DNA of 64,000 bases from Favolaschia claudopus (GCA_037176885.1 JAWWNJ010000052.1:1-64000), one strand, 5' to 3'. Shown: positions 9,302 to 20,921, counted from the first letter of the stretch. Translations and numbers: made by a program. The notes: generated by a model not told the origin, from the letters alone.

Positions 9302-11620
9302 ATGACTGATCCCGCTGGCCGCGCTCGTTACCCGCTTCGCTCTCACGCTCACCAAGCCGTCTCTGGACTGCCTGCGTTGACAGGAAGACCTGCTAGTGCT
9401 GCCAACACCGTGAGTCCGCGCTCTGGGACTCCCCGACCGGAGAGTCGTGCCTCCTCGACAAAATCACGCCCCGTTTCCCCTGACTTCTCCTACAGTCAGG
9501 CGGTTTCGGGTGGACAACCATCACCTCGTGTAGATACACCGCTGCCTTCGGGCGGCGAGACCCCATCACCTTCGGGTGGTGAAGCCGCTTCGCCTTTGGG
9601 CGTCGAACCGTTGCCTTTGGGCAACGAGACCTCATCGTCGATACCCTCGACGCATACCGAGCTCACTGGGCCCGTGTTGACCTCAGCCGTAGATTGGGGA
9701 ATGCTTGACGAAGGCCTTGCCCCGCCACCAAGCTTTGGCACAGGAAGCTTTGGCTGCTGCATCGAGGCGCGGGGTAAGTATCCCGCGTGAGATACCGCCC
9801 GTTGATGAGAACACGAACTTGATAGATATTGATGATAGATCGGCAGTGAATGTGCCTGAAACTATTGTCAGTCCGGCCATACTGTACTATTTCGATCAAT
9901 TCGTCTGTCACGCGTCACAGCCGATTTCCGGGGACCCCGCCAATAATTTTCTTTCGATTTTAGCGGAATTTGGAGATTTGTCGGAAAAATTAAAAAGTCA
10001 CGTGCGAGCCGAATTGATCGAAATAGTACAGTACCTTCTGGTGTTGGAACCTCCCGCCAAAAAGGTAAAGGTGCTGACCCTCGCAACTAGGGTGCAGCTA
10101 ACCTTTCGGAAGAATTCTCTGAGCGCGACATTGACGCGCAAAGGGCCGCTCTTGAGAATTTCGCCGCAATTGGCCGTGCTGTCAAAGAAGAACAGCTTTC
10201 ACCGCCACCCGGGTTCTTTGATCAAATGCCAATCACCTTGGCTTCTGAACGGATTGAACCCCGAACCCCGAGATCATTGCTCAAGCCGATGAAAAATTCG
10301 ATTAACTCTGGCCAGAGTATAGATGAGAAGATTGCTGCCCTGCAAGCGCAGATCAGCAGCTTGCAACGTTCTCGGACGATGACGCCAAAGGTTAACCTAA
10401 CCAAGGCACAGACTGCTGTCAAAGACAGCATTGATCGACAGATCAGTGCGGATTAAGGAACTCGCACATTCCGTCCGGACCCACTCCTGCTGTGCGCGTC
10501 GCGCCAGGCAGCTTTATAGAGCGTACTCTGCGCAATGCCGACCGCGTAGATGGTTCACCCACCCCAACCGACCCATCTGATTCGTCGAGCTCAGACTCTG
10601 AGCCCTCGGATGGGTCAGGTTCTGGGAGGTCACACCCGTCGCGTCATCGTCGCAAGCGCCGTTCCTCTAAGAAGAAACAGAGTTCTCGCAGGAAGAATAA
10701 AATGATATTGAAGCCTATACCTCCAAAGGAATATGATGGCTCACCGGATGCCATTGCATTCCATCGATTCGTCAAAGAAGGACCGAATTATGTCCAACTT
10801 GGCAAAGTTCCAACGGACCAGCGAGTCTTTTACTTGTCGTACTACTTGACGGCTGGTGCACTCGAATTCTACAACAGCAAGGTTGAGAATGACGAGCATG
10901 TTTGGACTCTAAGTGAGTTCTTTTGGGGTTTATTCAATTTTTGTTTCCCTGTGAACTTCCGCGAGAAACAACGCACTCGATTGCGGTCTTGCCTTCAAGG
11001 CACCGAATCAGTATTGATTCACAAGGCTGAATGGGAGCGAATTTACAATACCATTGGCCTTGAAGCCAACCAGGAAAAGGTTGTGATGTTTTGGCGTAGC
11101 CTCAACGCCGACATCCGGAAAGAAATGTTTGGTGATAAGCTCAATCCCGAAATCTCTTCCTGGGCTGAAGTCACTGCTGGTGCCGAGAGCGCCGAAATTA
11201 TCGTCAACGATGATAATGATGAACTTGATATGGCTGGATCGAGTAAGACTCAATCCAAGCCCGATGACCAGAAACTGGACTCAGATTCGAACGGGAAACG
11301 TCGTACTGGAGGGCGCGTTATCTCGGTTTCCAGTGTTGAACCCGAACCTTCTACGACTGCGTCGAAATCTCGCGACAGCGGCATTGCAAGCAACTTTCGG
11401 TTAAGAAACGAAATGAATACCTTGCCGCCGGTTTATGCTTTAACTGTGGTATACAGGGACACCTTTCTCGTGGCTGTCCAGAATTCAACACGATGGTTTC
11501 GAAAGGAAAACCTCCCGGTTTTGCATGTCACGCAGTTGATTTCGCGCTGAATGATGATCGCGATGCTCTGTTGGAGAGCACGGAAGTCCTTGAACACTTC
11601 TGAATTCGCACGATGGTCTT
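9302..11620 (+). pseudogene. gag: gag of the Gypsy element
   Basis: ATG at 9302 opens a Ser/Pro-rich region with tandem PSGGE/PLG repeats (9540-9630). It then shifts frame several times (near 9715, 10090, 10220 and 11400). The core at 10690-11200 is the capsid-like retrotransposon gag domain: KEYDGSPDAIAFHRFV, FYLSYYLTAGALEFY, FWGLFNFCFPVNFREKQR and KAEWERIYNTIG. It is preceded by a Ser/Asp and Arg/Lys tract. A CCHC zinc knuckle, CFNCGIQGHLSRGC, is found in another frame at about 11434-11475. Gag would package the element RNA. The frameshifts make it non-functional as read, unless some are introns. Confidence 0.8.
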
Positions 11621-11779
11621 CCTCGACAATGAAATGGTCGTCGAGGAGGGCGAGGATACCGGAATGGTTTGATTTTGATTTTTCGAAGACCATTTCAGAC
11701 GTTGAATTGATTTTGAACGAGATTTATTTATTTTCATATGAAGATTGAGCTCGTCGTGGTCGACGATCTGGAGGGCGGA

Positions 11780-11981
11780 TGTGACGGATCGGCGCTCGCA
11801 TCCGCTCACGGCGAGATCTGCCCGTGTTGTCCCCATGACTCCACGCACACAGCCTCGATTTTCCTGTATAAGTAGTTTAGTTCTTGTCGTAGTAGCTTTT
11901 CCCTTGGTCAATTTAGTACTTACACCAGTTCTCTCTGGATCCCTGTGTGCCGGAACTCGACTCCCCCTCGCTTCCGTCACA
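11780..11981 (+). repeat. 3' LTR of the Gypsy element
   Basis: Near-identical partner of 9005-9205. The host-gene coding sequence resumes directly after the TSD at 11987. Confidence 0.85.
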
Positions 11982-12052
11982 TCGACATGCCTCCAACTGC
12001 GCAGCCACTCCCAGAGAATGCCGAGATATGCTCTGGAAATAAACGGCCTGCT

Positions 12053-12325
12053 AGGCCCCCGGTCACTACCTACCAGGTTCGTCACATTGAAAACCCGAAT
12101 TTCGGCCTGATTTACTCTATTTTGCGGCACTGATGGCGCTCTGGCGGCTTCAAAAATCACGATTTTACTCTGAAAATGCGCGCAAACGCTTAGTTTAGAG
12201 GAGCTGTGTCGCCCTATCTAGTCAAAACCGCGGTCAGATGGCTGGTTCGCGAAATAGACCTCTCAGATTCGACCTTGTTTTACTCTATGGACGTGACGAA
12301 CCTATATGTCAGTGACCGGGGGCCT
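12053..12325. mobile_element. MITE family B, copy 1 (8-bp TSD)
   Basis: 273 bp with perfect ends AGGCCCCCGGTCACTACC and, at the other side, AGTGACCGGGGGCCT. Exact 8-bp TSD GGCCTGCT at 12045-12052 and 12326-12333. Removal keeps the host frame (CGG CCT GCT ACA GAG). The 8-bp TSD indicates a hAT-type transposase. Copy 2 is at 45402-46263. Confidence 0.85.
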
Positions 12326-12459
12326 GGCCTGCTACAGAGTCTCCCGCAGGCACCCCGCGCCGACCTCGAGTACGACGCACATCCCAGGCCAGAGTGGGGC
12401 AGACCGAAGAGTGTGACTTGGGACACTGTCAGCGACTCGGAAGCTGGCTCAGACTTTGA

Positions 12460-13512
12460 AGGTTGACATTGAGTATTCATTTCTGAAATATTGTTGTATC
12501 ATAGACGCTATGTATCGAAGGAAAACGAGAATTGAAAGAGAGAAAGAGCGCGAAAGTGTCCGATCAAAACACCGGAGATTGCGGCATTTAGTGATCGCCT
12601 CAAAAGCCGCGGTGAGTGCCGCCGTCTGCCGCTGTTCATCAGGTGCCGCACATGACAGCTCATATGACCTGATCGATGTCCACGATCCAGAGATCGCTCA
12701 ACTCTTGCCCTACACCCTTAGTGAGCTCACAGAATCTTCCGCACATCAAAATTACCCGAACTCGCGTGGTACGGATCAATTGCGGACCGCAGGTCCGCTG
12801 TGCTCTCAGAACGTCTGGGTTACCGAGACAGGTTGAGACACACGTTGGAAGTCAAGACATAAAAATCATACCGAACGTTCGGTCATACTGGATACGCCAG
12901 GCAAGTGGGTTTGGTCGGTCAGTATCGTTCGATACGCTATTCTGATTCATCGACCCGATTCGGCGTGTCATTGGGTCAAATTTGCAACAAATTGAGAGCA
13001 AGTTGCGAGCCCTAGCGGCTCCCATATGCGCGCCCCGAAATTAGGGCTCAATGGTGCTGTAGAATTAAGCTGTAGATACGACGGAGACGAGCAAAAACAT
13101 TGAAAAGGCCATGTCGGCCTATGTCGGCATTGGGGTCGTTGTGAAACAAACATGGTTAAAGCTTTGATTTTGAACCGAACTACGCTGACTGGCGGCATAG
13201 AAGAACCTAGGGCTAGAAATCCGTTATTCTCCCCCAAAAGCGCATTTTTCAGGAGGAGCGACATCGGGCAAGAACCCCGGCGCTGCTAGGCTTCTGGTAG
13301 CTTCCGAAACAAGCGGCTCAAAACAATTGCCCTACCTGAGCACTGTGCAAGGGCAATCGGAAAGGGCGAGGCGCATGGATGTCGAACTTCGTGTTGCAAT
13401 GCATCCTATGAGATTGCTTTTGGCCTGCATTGGGTGTGGGGCACCGGGAAATGCCGAGAATCAGTCGCGTTAAGGCGGGTGAGGGCGGAACGAGTGTCGG
13501 GATGTACGGAAA
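12460..13512. other. Stretch without a supportable gene; contains a dispersed repeat
   Basis: The segment at 12735-12795 (TTCCGCACATCAAAATTACC through GCGGACCGCAGGTCCGC) recurs almost unchanged at 16064-16122. GC skew and codon sense elsewhere here give no convincing reading frame. Confidence 0.5.
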
Positions 13513-14068
13513 TCAATGACCCAAAGATTGCATGTCAAACATCGTGAAAAGTGTTGAGCAGATTTTGTTGTCAACGTACCGATATCCGAGTTCATTCAAA
13601 TACCTCAGAGCGGTGCGAATACTAATTTTTCTGTCAAGTCCGTGTTTCTCCATGGCGTCTTCCCTGCACAAATAATCGACCAGTTTATCGGCTGTAATGA
13701 ATTTCCCCAATTCCTGGAGATGAGTACGTATATCATTTGCTAAATCTTCATCAGCGAGCATTGAAGTTTTCCACTGCCCGTAGGGATCAACCGGCAGAAC
13801 TTTGCGATAAGCAATGTACTCTCGGCTAAGGGTCGCAAAAATACGGGCGCAATGAACATCACGGCCAACGGCAATGGCAGCTTGACGAGCCGAGTCGCCC
13901 CATTTTTCCGTAGGTGGCCGAGTTGGGGTTGGTGTACTGTGAAAGATGGCTCCGAATTCCTTCCACTCGAACACGAACCCAGGGACTCAAGTTCGGAGCG
14001 TCGTAACCACCGCCAAGACCTCTACGGAGTACCAGTGAAATATCCGTCAGTGCAGCTTTAGCCGAAGT

Positions 14069-14343
14069 TGATAGAATACAGTAAGTATAAACTCAGTTGT
14101 GGAGGAAACGATTCGTGTATTATATACCTGATAGAATACAGTAAGTATAAACTACCAGGAGAATCAGTAAGCTGTAAGGACAGTAGATACGAGTGCACAT
14201 ACCTCAGTCGTGGAGGAAACGACTGAGGAATGTGACGGTGACACAAAGCTACATAAGGAATGTGTGACGCGTAACGGAACGGATTGCGAGTTGGAGAATG
14301 TAAGGTATGTACGGTAAATGGAAGAGAAATAAATACTTCAACA
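14069..14343 (+). repeat. Solo LTR with 5-bp TSD
   Basis: 275 bp from TGATAGAATACAG to AATACTTCAACA. Exact TSD GAAGT at 14064-14068 and 14344-14348. The first about 25 bases are repeated again at 14131, so the LTR carries an internal partial duplication. A related piece in inverse orientation lies at 28331-28550. The TG..CA ends and 5-bp TSD define it as an LTR; Copia versus Gypsy cannot be told. Confidence 0.85.
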
Positions 14344-14785
14344 GAAGTGACGTCCGGGGCGGCAGCAAGGATTTGTTTCCGGCCAATGGCAGCCATTTTC
14401 TGGAGAAAGCTTTGGGACGGAGCTGGACGCGGATATTCATCACCTGCAAATTCTCCGGCCTCTGGAGCGCACAATTCATCAAATTGAGGCAGGATCTCCT
14501 CGTTGTCGGACTCAGCGAGCATGGACGGCGCGTCCCGAGTTGGGAATGTATGAGTTGATGCACTATCATCTGCATCTCGGTGCGCAGAGACAAAGGCAGT
14601 TGACAGTTTACCTCGGAGCCTGAAGGCCATTGGTGCAGCTGTGGGAGTATCTGGTGTGTCTCCTTGGAATACACTGGTATAGTGGTCTGGAGGATACGAG
14701 ACGGCAGCATCTTCATCCATTGAAGTATTAAGAGACTGTGAATCCGAGTCCTGTTTCTAATGAATTTTGTAATCAGTGGGTAATA

Positions 14786-15396
14786 CCGTAGCACTTTGTA
14801 TGGGCGAAACAGACCCTCGAGCGTGACTGGAAACGCTACGCATGGAAACCAGAAACGGCCTCAGCGTTATGCGTGACATCATAGAATTTTGGAAACGGGG
14901 GGGGGGAAACACCGATAAAATCTATTTCCAAACGTTGAACGGATTCTGGGCAATTTTTAGCTCTCATGCTTTCTTTGTATCCATAGCCCTTATTTCTCCT
15001 GTTACGGGCTCCGTAATACACCTTTTTTTTTTTTTTTTTTTTTCATGAACACTGCGCCGTGGCGCACGCTCAGACACTTAAACCAGCGATGGGTCCACCA
15101 CAAGCATTCTTCGAGCGACTACGTCGGCCAGCTTCTGGTACACCTTCCCAGCATCTTGCCCGGGGCACCGTACCGGTTCTATCTTGACGAAGATTGTAGA
15201 GAGTGATTGAGTGCAGTGAGGAGGAGGAGGGTTATAGCAGTAGATTCAGCTAGATTTTACAGCCACAAACATGTTAATTCGACATCTTTGTATGTCACGC
15301 AGTCCTCAGGGAAACCACCCGACCGTTATGCGTTATCGTTGAAACGAAACAGGGCGGGCGTTACGCGTTACGTTTCACCCATACAAAGTGCTACAG
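14786..15396. mobile_element. MITE with TA target and an internal poly-T tract
   Basis: Ends CCGTAGCACTTTGTATGGG and, reversed, CTGTAGCACTTTGTATGGG. TA duplications at 14784-14785 and 15397-15398. 611 bp, with a 23-nt T run at about 15023-15045 and a short G run at 14899-14906. No coding content. The minus-strand gene around it has coding sense on both sides. Confidence 0.8.
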
Positions 15397-15612
15397 TAAA
15401 TGTGATAGAGCAGAGTGAGTCGGATATTACTTGACTGTCGCGACTCGCGATCGCTCTCGTCCTCATTCCGGTGCTTCTTTTGTGGACGCGTTTTGATAGG
15501 GCTCAACGCGATAGCCGCGACGCGTTTGATAGCTTTCTTTGGTGAACCGTGATGGCAAAAGACCGTGTACACGGTTCAGCCGGTCTCGCACAGACTTCTT
15601 CAGCGGAGGCAT

Positions 15613-16297
15613 GAGTGCGATACTGAGTGGCGTGGTATTCTAAAATTTTCAAGCGCCTAACTGCCACGGAAACTTTGCGACGCGCCTATTGAAGTTGCGC
15701 GTGTAGGCGGGGAAAATCCTCGTTTTGGGAACTCTTCCTTCAATTTCGGAATTTTAACTTGCAGCAGCAATACAGAAGCAATCTCCAGAGAACTGTTGGG
15801 CCAGATTTTTGATTTTAGCCCTCATTGCCTACATATTGCGCGTTCCGATCATGTCCCAATATGGTCATGTCACACTAAGTCACGTGGGGTAACCGAACAT
15901 GTCTGTCCCCTATCTTACAAATTCTTTGTAACGTACAATTCACGGGTGTGTCATTGTTTGGTGGTCTGTGACAGTCGCATACGTGGCGAGCGGGGGCGAA
16001 AGAGACTTCCCAGCTGGACGTGACAGCATGTGCGGTGTTACGGTACCAAATGTTCTGAGAGCACTTCCGCACATCAAATTTACCCGAACTCGCGTGGTAC
16101 GGATCGATTGCGGACCGCAGGTCCGCTCTCAACGGGTCTCGGGTTCGATTCCCGACTTTGGCTTTTTCTACGGCGTTCCAGTTTAATGTGGCAGTGCTGC
16201 TAGCGTTACCAATCTCTCGGCGCCTGTTTCGCTTTTGCCCTTCTCTCCTTACTCTAGAGATGTCTACGGTTTATAATATTACTTCATTCACATATTA
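15613..16297. other. No gene seen; second copy of the GCGGACCGCAGGTCCGC repeat
   Basis: The repeat at 16064-16122 matches 12735-12795. Directly after it, GGTCTCGGGTTCGATTCCCGAC (16132-16153) resembles a tRNA T-arm and is followed by a T run, but no 5' half is present. Confidence 0.45.
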
Positions 16298-16876
16298 TTA
16301 TACCTTCTCAAGAATAAAAAATAGCACTACCAAAAGTGAAAGAAAAAGTAAAAAGAAAAACGATCCCAATATTTTATAGCCCATCTCGTAGTAGGTCGCC
16401 ATGCCCTCGAGCATCCAGACCACATCATTGACAGCCAGCTCCCACGTTGCGCGCAAATCTGCATTCCCCTTCACGGCCACCCCCCAGCAAAATAGCGACG
16501 CCACAATGCTCAGCACGCCATTCACGCCCCAATGATAGGCTCCCTGCCCGTATCCCCTCACCACCGACCACCGCCCGTTTTCCTCCTTCGTCCTCCACGA
16601 CGGCTGCATTGAATCCCACCAGGCTTGCCAAATCGCAGCGTATGGTGGCGGACAAAACTTCATGACAAGCCGTAATTTCGGTCAAATTCACTCAGGATTG
16701 CAGATTCTGGACCCAAAATTTTCGTTTCAAGGGTAGTTGTACCGTGGGAAAAAAAGCGCGAAATTTAGCTGGAGGTCAAGAAATAAATTTGCCTGGAGTA
16801 CGTTCAGACAATGTCTCACGGACTCCTCAGTGTCAGAAGGTGATAAAATGCTGCGAATCTGCTGTTGTGCGGCATA

Positions 16877-17079
16877 GTCTCGTACGTACGACCCTCATGA
16901 CATCCCAATTTGGGAGCCCTGTCATGAGGCAGTGGCAGTGACAGCTGGTCTCTCAGGGCGTCAAAACGCCGGGGTCCCACTTTTCAGAGCTTCATGTCCT
17001 CCTCCGCGGCTGGTTCCAGCCCAGACCCTCATGACAGGGCTCCCAAATTGGGATGTCATAAGGGTCGTGCGTACGAGAC
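16877..17079. mobile_element. 203-bp MITE with 54-bp terminal inverted repeats
   Basis: Ends GTCTCGTACGTACGACCCTC and, reversed, GTCTCGTACGCACGACCCTT. The inverted repeat continues through CATCCCAATTTGGGAGCCCT on both sides. TA target duplications at 16875-16876 and 17080-17081. Confidence 0.85.
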
Positions 17080-17461
17080 TACATATGTGCGGCAGAGCTT
17101 GGGCTTTTGGCAGGGGAGTTTCCGAAAATGGAAGTGCATCGCCACCGGCTATTTGACCGGGCCGCCATCAAAAGCGCGAAATCCCTGTGTGAAACCCAAT
17201 TTTTGCACTTTTCAAAGTTTTGGTCCAGTAGATCTCTAGACCCATCTGTTCTGATGCTTTCTGCACAGTTTCAGAAAAATCAGGCAAAAACTGCAGCAGT
17301 AGTAGCAGTTTCCAGATCGGGTAAAAAGTTTGTCACGAAGTCCGGTCCGCCACCATACTCTGCCGGCTTATCGACATTCGGGGGCCGCTCCCGTTGCCCG
17401 CGGGTGATTCAGGTCGACACCTGCAGCTGTGGGCCCAGCCTATGGGGCAACCTCGTCGGAT

Positions 17462-18180
17462 TTACCAACTTTCCGCCGCCAGGGGCTATCCCAAAAAGGC
17501 GATGTTTGATGGCGGCAATGTTTCGGCCAACATCACGGCAATCTCGGCATTGCCTCAACTTGGCGTGAAATTTGCGCGAAATTGTTGCAACTATCTCGCC
17601 AGGTTGCAAGTCCCAAGTGCTTGGGAGACACAGTTAATATACCTTGATGGGATACTATGCTGTCCACATCTATTGGTCCACATGGCGGGTCCGGGGTCTG
17701 CCGGGGGTCCCTGTATCAAATGTAGTTCTACCACTGCAACACATTGAATACTGGGGCGGCCTAAGCCGTGCGTGTTGACAACTTAGGATAAGTAGATGAT
17801 CACAGTGAAGAGAGGACCAGACGGGGTACCATCAATTCTCTGCAAGCGCTCAGAAACAAAGTAAAATATATGTTCAATGCCAGAACTACGGCGTATCATC
17901 CAATTGCAACACCCGAGTCTCGATTTGGTCTCGATAATTTGTCTGCGGCAGTCATTGAAAAAAAAATGATGGCAGGCGGAATCGAACTGAAAAAGCTCAG
18001 GTAAACAACGCGGAAAAAGACTATAAACTCATTACAACCACTACACCAACCAGGCTTCCTGGATACCATACTGTGCTTTGACATACTACAGAGACCCTTT
18101 GCCCGACCAGAACAAATGATCGCCGAGGTTCTGGCCGCCATCAAAAATCGCCTTTTTGGGACAACCCCTGGCGGCGGAAT
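17462..18180. repeat. Inverted repeat arms around a non-coding spacer
   Basis: The motif with CCCAAAAAGGCGAT and TTTGATGGCGGC occurs at 17489-17516 on the plus strand and inverted at 18137-18165. These are likely ends of an element inserted in the minus-strand gene. Nothing coding is supported between them. Confidence 0.5.
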
Positions 18181-19410
18181 TCGTCGAGTGCCTCGTCGGC
18201 CCCTGCTCAAAACGAGACGCCTCCTCCATTCGCGTCCACGCGGCAATCAACGCACTGTAATGACAGCCCAGCTCCTCCGCCGTCATCAGCGCAAATGCAT
18301 CGCAAAACCACTTTGGGGCGTGAGGAGGACAGGGGAGGAATGTTGTCGAGGGCGGAAGCTGAGACGTCGGCGGCATCCGCTCCTGCGGTCCGATCGCCGC
18401 CTGAGCCGCTTGCGAGAGAGGGGGAGCTCCGCCAGCGCTCGCGCCGTCATTTCCCTCGGTTCTAGAGCTTGAGAGAGAGGCAGCCGCGTCCCCTCCGTCT
18501 CCGCCTTCACCCCTTTCCTCCCCGCCGTGGGGAGAGCCGTCCATATTGCTACCGATCCTCTCCAGACTATCGTCGACTCCGCCGGAGTCGACCTCCCTCC
18601 CGGCAGGCTGCGCATGCTGAGTGTGCCGTGACGATCGCCGCGCAGGTCCCGCTGACGCCTGTGCCGCTCGTCTACCCCCCCTCCCTCCGCCTCGCGCTTT
18701 TTTCATCAGCCCCCGCAACTCCTCTCTCAGTGGCTCCTCCGTCGGAGCAAAATTTTCTTTCAATTGCTGGAACATCAGCTTATTGCGCGCGACGTTCTGC
18801 AACCGCTCTTTCTCGGGCAAAAACCACCCATTGGGGCATATCAGACGCAAATTGGGAAGCAGCAGGCGCTTCAGAAGCGAATTGAGGTGGGGGAAGCACC
18901 GTGGCGGGCACAGTGACGGCTGGTGAAGATCCAGCGGCACTAGACGAGGGTGGCAGCGAGGAGGTCGAGGTAGGAACTTGCTGCGTCGGCGGGGGTGAAT
19001 CTCCGCCAGTAGCCGAGCTGCAGTTGCGCTCGAGCCCTGCGGTGGCTTCCGAACGGCGCGCGGGCGGGGGCGGGCAGACTTCTCCTTCGAGGCAGAGACA
19101 CCTTCGACTCCCCCCGCTGACTTTCCTCCCCTTTGCTGCTGATCTTGCGTTTCTTGCGCGGTCGATCGTCATCCGAGGCGGCGGAGTCATCGGACTCTGA
19201 GTCGGAGTCCGATGCGGACTCTGAGTCGGAGTCCTCAGAATCACTGTCGGATTCTGAGTCTGAATCACGGCCGTCAATGGTGTATTGAGCAGCGTCCAAG
19301 TCGGCGGGCTGGCCAAGCGCGCACTTCGCGCATTCCTCGGGGGCTGGGGGATCGTCAATTATACCTCCTAGGCGGTCGATTGTCGAGACTTACTGAACGC
19401 AGTATTTAAG

Positions 19411-20470
19411 TACTCGAGCATGAATTGAGAGACATTGTCAGCGAAGCGAGCTTTATCCCACTGAGGCCAATGATCAGCAGCCACTGTGCGATTTTGACCG
19501 TATGATAAGCTACCGGGATTGTCAGCCCGCATTGATACACGCGCGACACGGGAAAATGCTCACTATGGACGATGAAATTTTCAGCATCGAGTTGGCCAAA
19601 GTTAACTTACGGACTTATTCTTGGCTGCAATCTCGTACGTTTCAAGTCAAACAAAGGTGCACTGCTACCTCACAAGTCCAGACTATTTGCAATATTAATA
19701 TCGGTATCGTGGCATCTCATCTGGAACCTAGCGGAGCACGAGTTCCTGCTAGTTTACTAAAAAAAACCACGACCATTCATTTCTGCGACCACTGTGTGTA
19801 CCAGCCCGAAGACTTCTTCGGAGTTACCCATCCGATTCAGACAGCGCCCGGTGACTCAAGGTGTGAAGATCCGAATCAACCGTGAATCAGCTATTCTGAC
19901 CCGACACAAAGGGCAAAAACGGGAAGTGGACCTGACCGTATCGGAGCACGTTTTGCACATAGCCATATGACTGTAAGTTACTACCAGTGGGTAGTCATGG
20001 TCCATCAATCCAGTTTCCGCCACCCCTTGGATACCAGCCGCGCCCGCGTTTTCACTGGGCGTGAACCTTTGGTCGATAGTATACAGTAATCCTGCCAGTC
20101 AGAACAAGAGGAGGGCGGCCGAGTAAATCCGGATATCATGCCCTTCCTCGGCCGATGGTCGGTGGTCGGTCCGAGCTCCTTGAGATTTCTTTAACATGCA
20201 ACACTTAGATTTCTTGTAGCTCCTTCAATTTTGGACATATTTCTTAGCACAAAGTGAGAGCCCCCCCAGAGCAATATTTTCCGACTCCGCTTGTGCACTT
20301 TTTGTGTTTATGCGAGGGCCGTACTGTATGCAGTTCACAGATTGATCTTGATGTTGTGCTTGAGGCGGTTTCGGCAGAGTGATGACAAGGCTACATCGCG
20401 TCAGCATCCAAACGCCAGTGATTTTTGCGGTGTGCGGAGGTCGGTCCGGTCACGTGCCCCCTTATGTATA
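19411..20470. other. About 1 kb with no supportable gene
   Basis: Short open frames occur but have no recognisable motif or consistent splice pattern. The stretch ends at the TA that precedes a MITE at 20471. Confidence 0.4.
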
Positions 20471-20921
20471 AGATAGGCCGCATGATCATCCATAGACAGC
20501 TAGCTGTGACCGTGATTGGTCACAAAAGCCTAATTTTCGACCATCTCCCTCGTATCTCGACAACGGAGAAGAAAATAAGAAATCTGTTCCGTCAATCAAT
20601 AGGGAGGTAGTCTGGCTGAATTCTCCCCAAATTATAAAGTAGTTAAGGTGGTTTTGAGGGAGGAGATAGAATTTTGATGGGGGATCTTGTAAAACCCCAA
20701 TTTTGTGAGCAGCCGGACCAAAAATCTATCTCCTTCTTGGATACAGCCTGAATCACCTTGAAATTTTGCGAGAACCTAGCCAGACTATCTGTACATCGAT
20801 CGACGGAACAGATTTTTCATTTACGCCCTCAATGTGGAGATATAAACAAAGTGGTCGAAAACTAGGTATTTGTGACTGGCCAGTCACGGTCACGGCTTGC
20901 TGTCTATGGATGCGGCCTATC

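Larger units (their letters stand above)
9005..11981 (+). mobile_element. Non-autonomous Ty3/Gypsy-type LTR retrotransposon (gag only)
   Basis: LTRs at 9005-9205 and 11780-11981 differ at about four positions (roughly 98% identical). Both start TGTGACGG and end CCGTCACA. The flanks CCGAC and TCGAC look like a 5-bp TSD with one change. The 2.57-kb interior carries only a frame-shifted gag; protease, reverse transcriptase, RNase H and integrase are absent. A purine-rich tract (GGAGGGCGGA) precedes the 3' LTR. High LTR identity implies recent movement, so it must have borrowed pol from a relative. A solo LTR of the same family is at 57298-57457. Confidence 0.85.
6330..12459 (+). pseudogene. Large Cys-rich mushroom repeat-family gene broken by four insertions
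   Basis: The pieces, in order, follow one family I know from Agaricomycetes (about 900 residues or more, function unknown). They are: LSLSEQLISLVKFAHIACG and LCLLGDDVLEILFGRSRMIG (6380-6720); VRSQDVDHLSPRNFTGDL (6780-6960); MRPNGGKYSGVSTEMDRS (7201 on); RLLRIRCFSIGGDHWD (about 7505); FATLLAVNQRQVSLAVLQC; SISWAWDTNY (to 7853); YVAFESS (8056 on); a Cys/His block with CLPCGKEVAG, HMGQHIL and YPCGFCGMS (8510-8705); PCTNVPVGCSLC (8822-8860); and ITRSEERALGVPD (8965-9004). The tail resumes at 11987. Precise removal of the insertions at 6964-7193, 7854-8053, 9005-11981 and 12053-12325 joins the codons in frame each time. At least three small frameshifts remain (near 7500, 7590 and 7765) and the N-terminus is missing, so it is a pseudogene. 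Confidence 0.7.
13513..15612 (-). pseudogene. Transposase-like repeat-family gene (LGYRY type), broken
   Basis: The start is likely ATG at 15612 (MPPLKKSVRDRLNRVHG), followed by a basic/acidic region (TRPQKKHRNEDESDRESRQ), a MITE in or near an intron (14786-15396), then an acidic region (MDEDAAVSYPP, ESDNEEILPQFDEL). Across the solo LTR at 14069-14343 the frame continues APDVTSAKAALTDISLVLRR. Next come IAVGRDVHCARIF, VLPVDPYGQWKTSMLADEDL, LQELGKFITADKLVDYL and RTALRYLNELGYRY. I recognise this order from mushroom genes that continue into a DDE-type transposase after the LGYRY motif. Here the frame ends soon after it, so the catalytic part is missing. A frameshift is also needed near 13975. Confidence 0.65.
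16298..19410 (-). pseudogene. Agaricomycete repeat-family gene (QP-SWR C-terminus), split by insertions
   Basis: The N-terminal part, read from about 19370 down to 18180, has IIDDPPAPEECAKCAL, a Ser/Asp repeat (SDSESDSDSEDSDSES), KKRKISSK, then a helical Lys/Glu stretch (KERLQNVARNKLMFQQLKEN), a Ser/Gly-rich linker and PPHAPKWFCDAFALMTAEEL. The C-terminal part at 16663-16420 has IWQAWWDSMQPSWRTKEENG, GVNGVLSIVASLFCWGVAV and ELAVNDVVWMLEGM. I know both blocks as parts of one repeated mushroom protein: 'P.W....L', then 'WW..LQP.WR' and 'G.NGL.S..A.L.WW'. About 1.5 kb of unrelated DNA (16690-18180) separates them, including a clean MITE, and there are frameshifts near 18780. Function unknown. 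Confidence 0.55.

Noticed and set aside
16090..16165. A tRNA gene suggested by a perfect B-box, T-stem pairing and a T run
   Set aside because: No matching 5' acceptor strand, D arm or anticodon arm could be placed upstream; at most a 3' relic.
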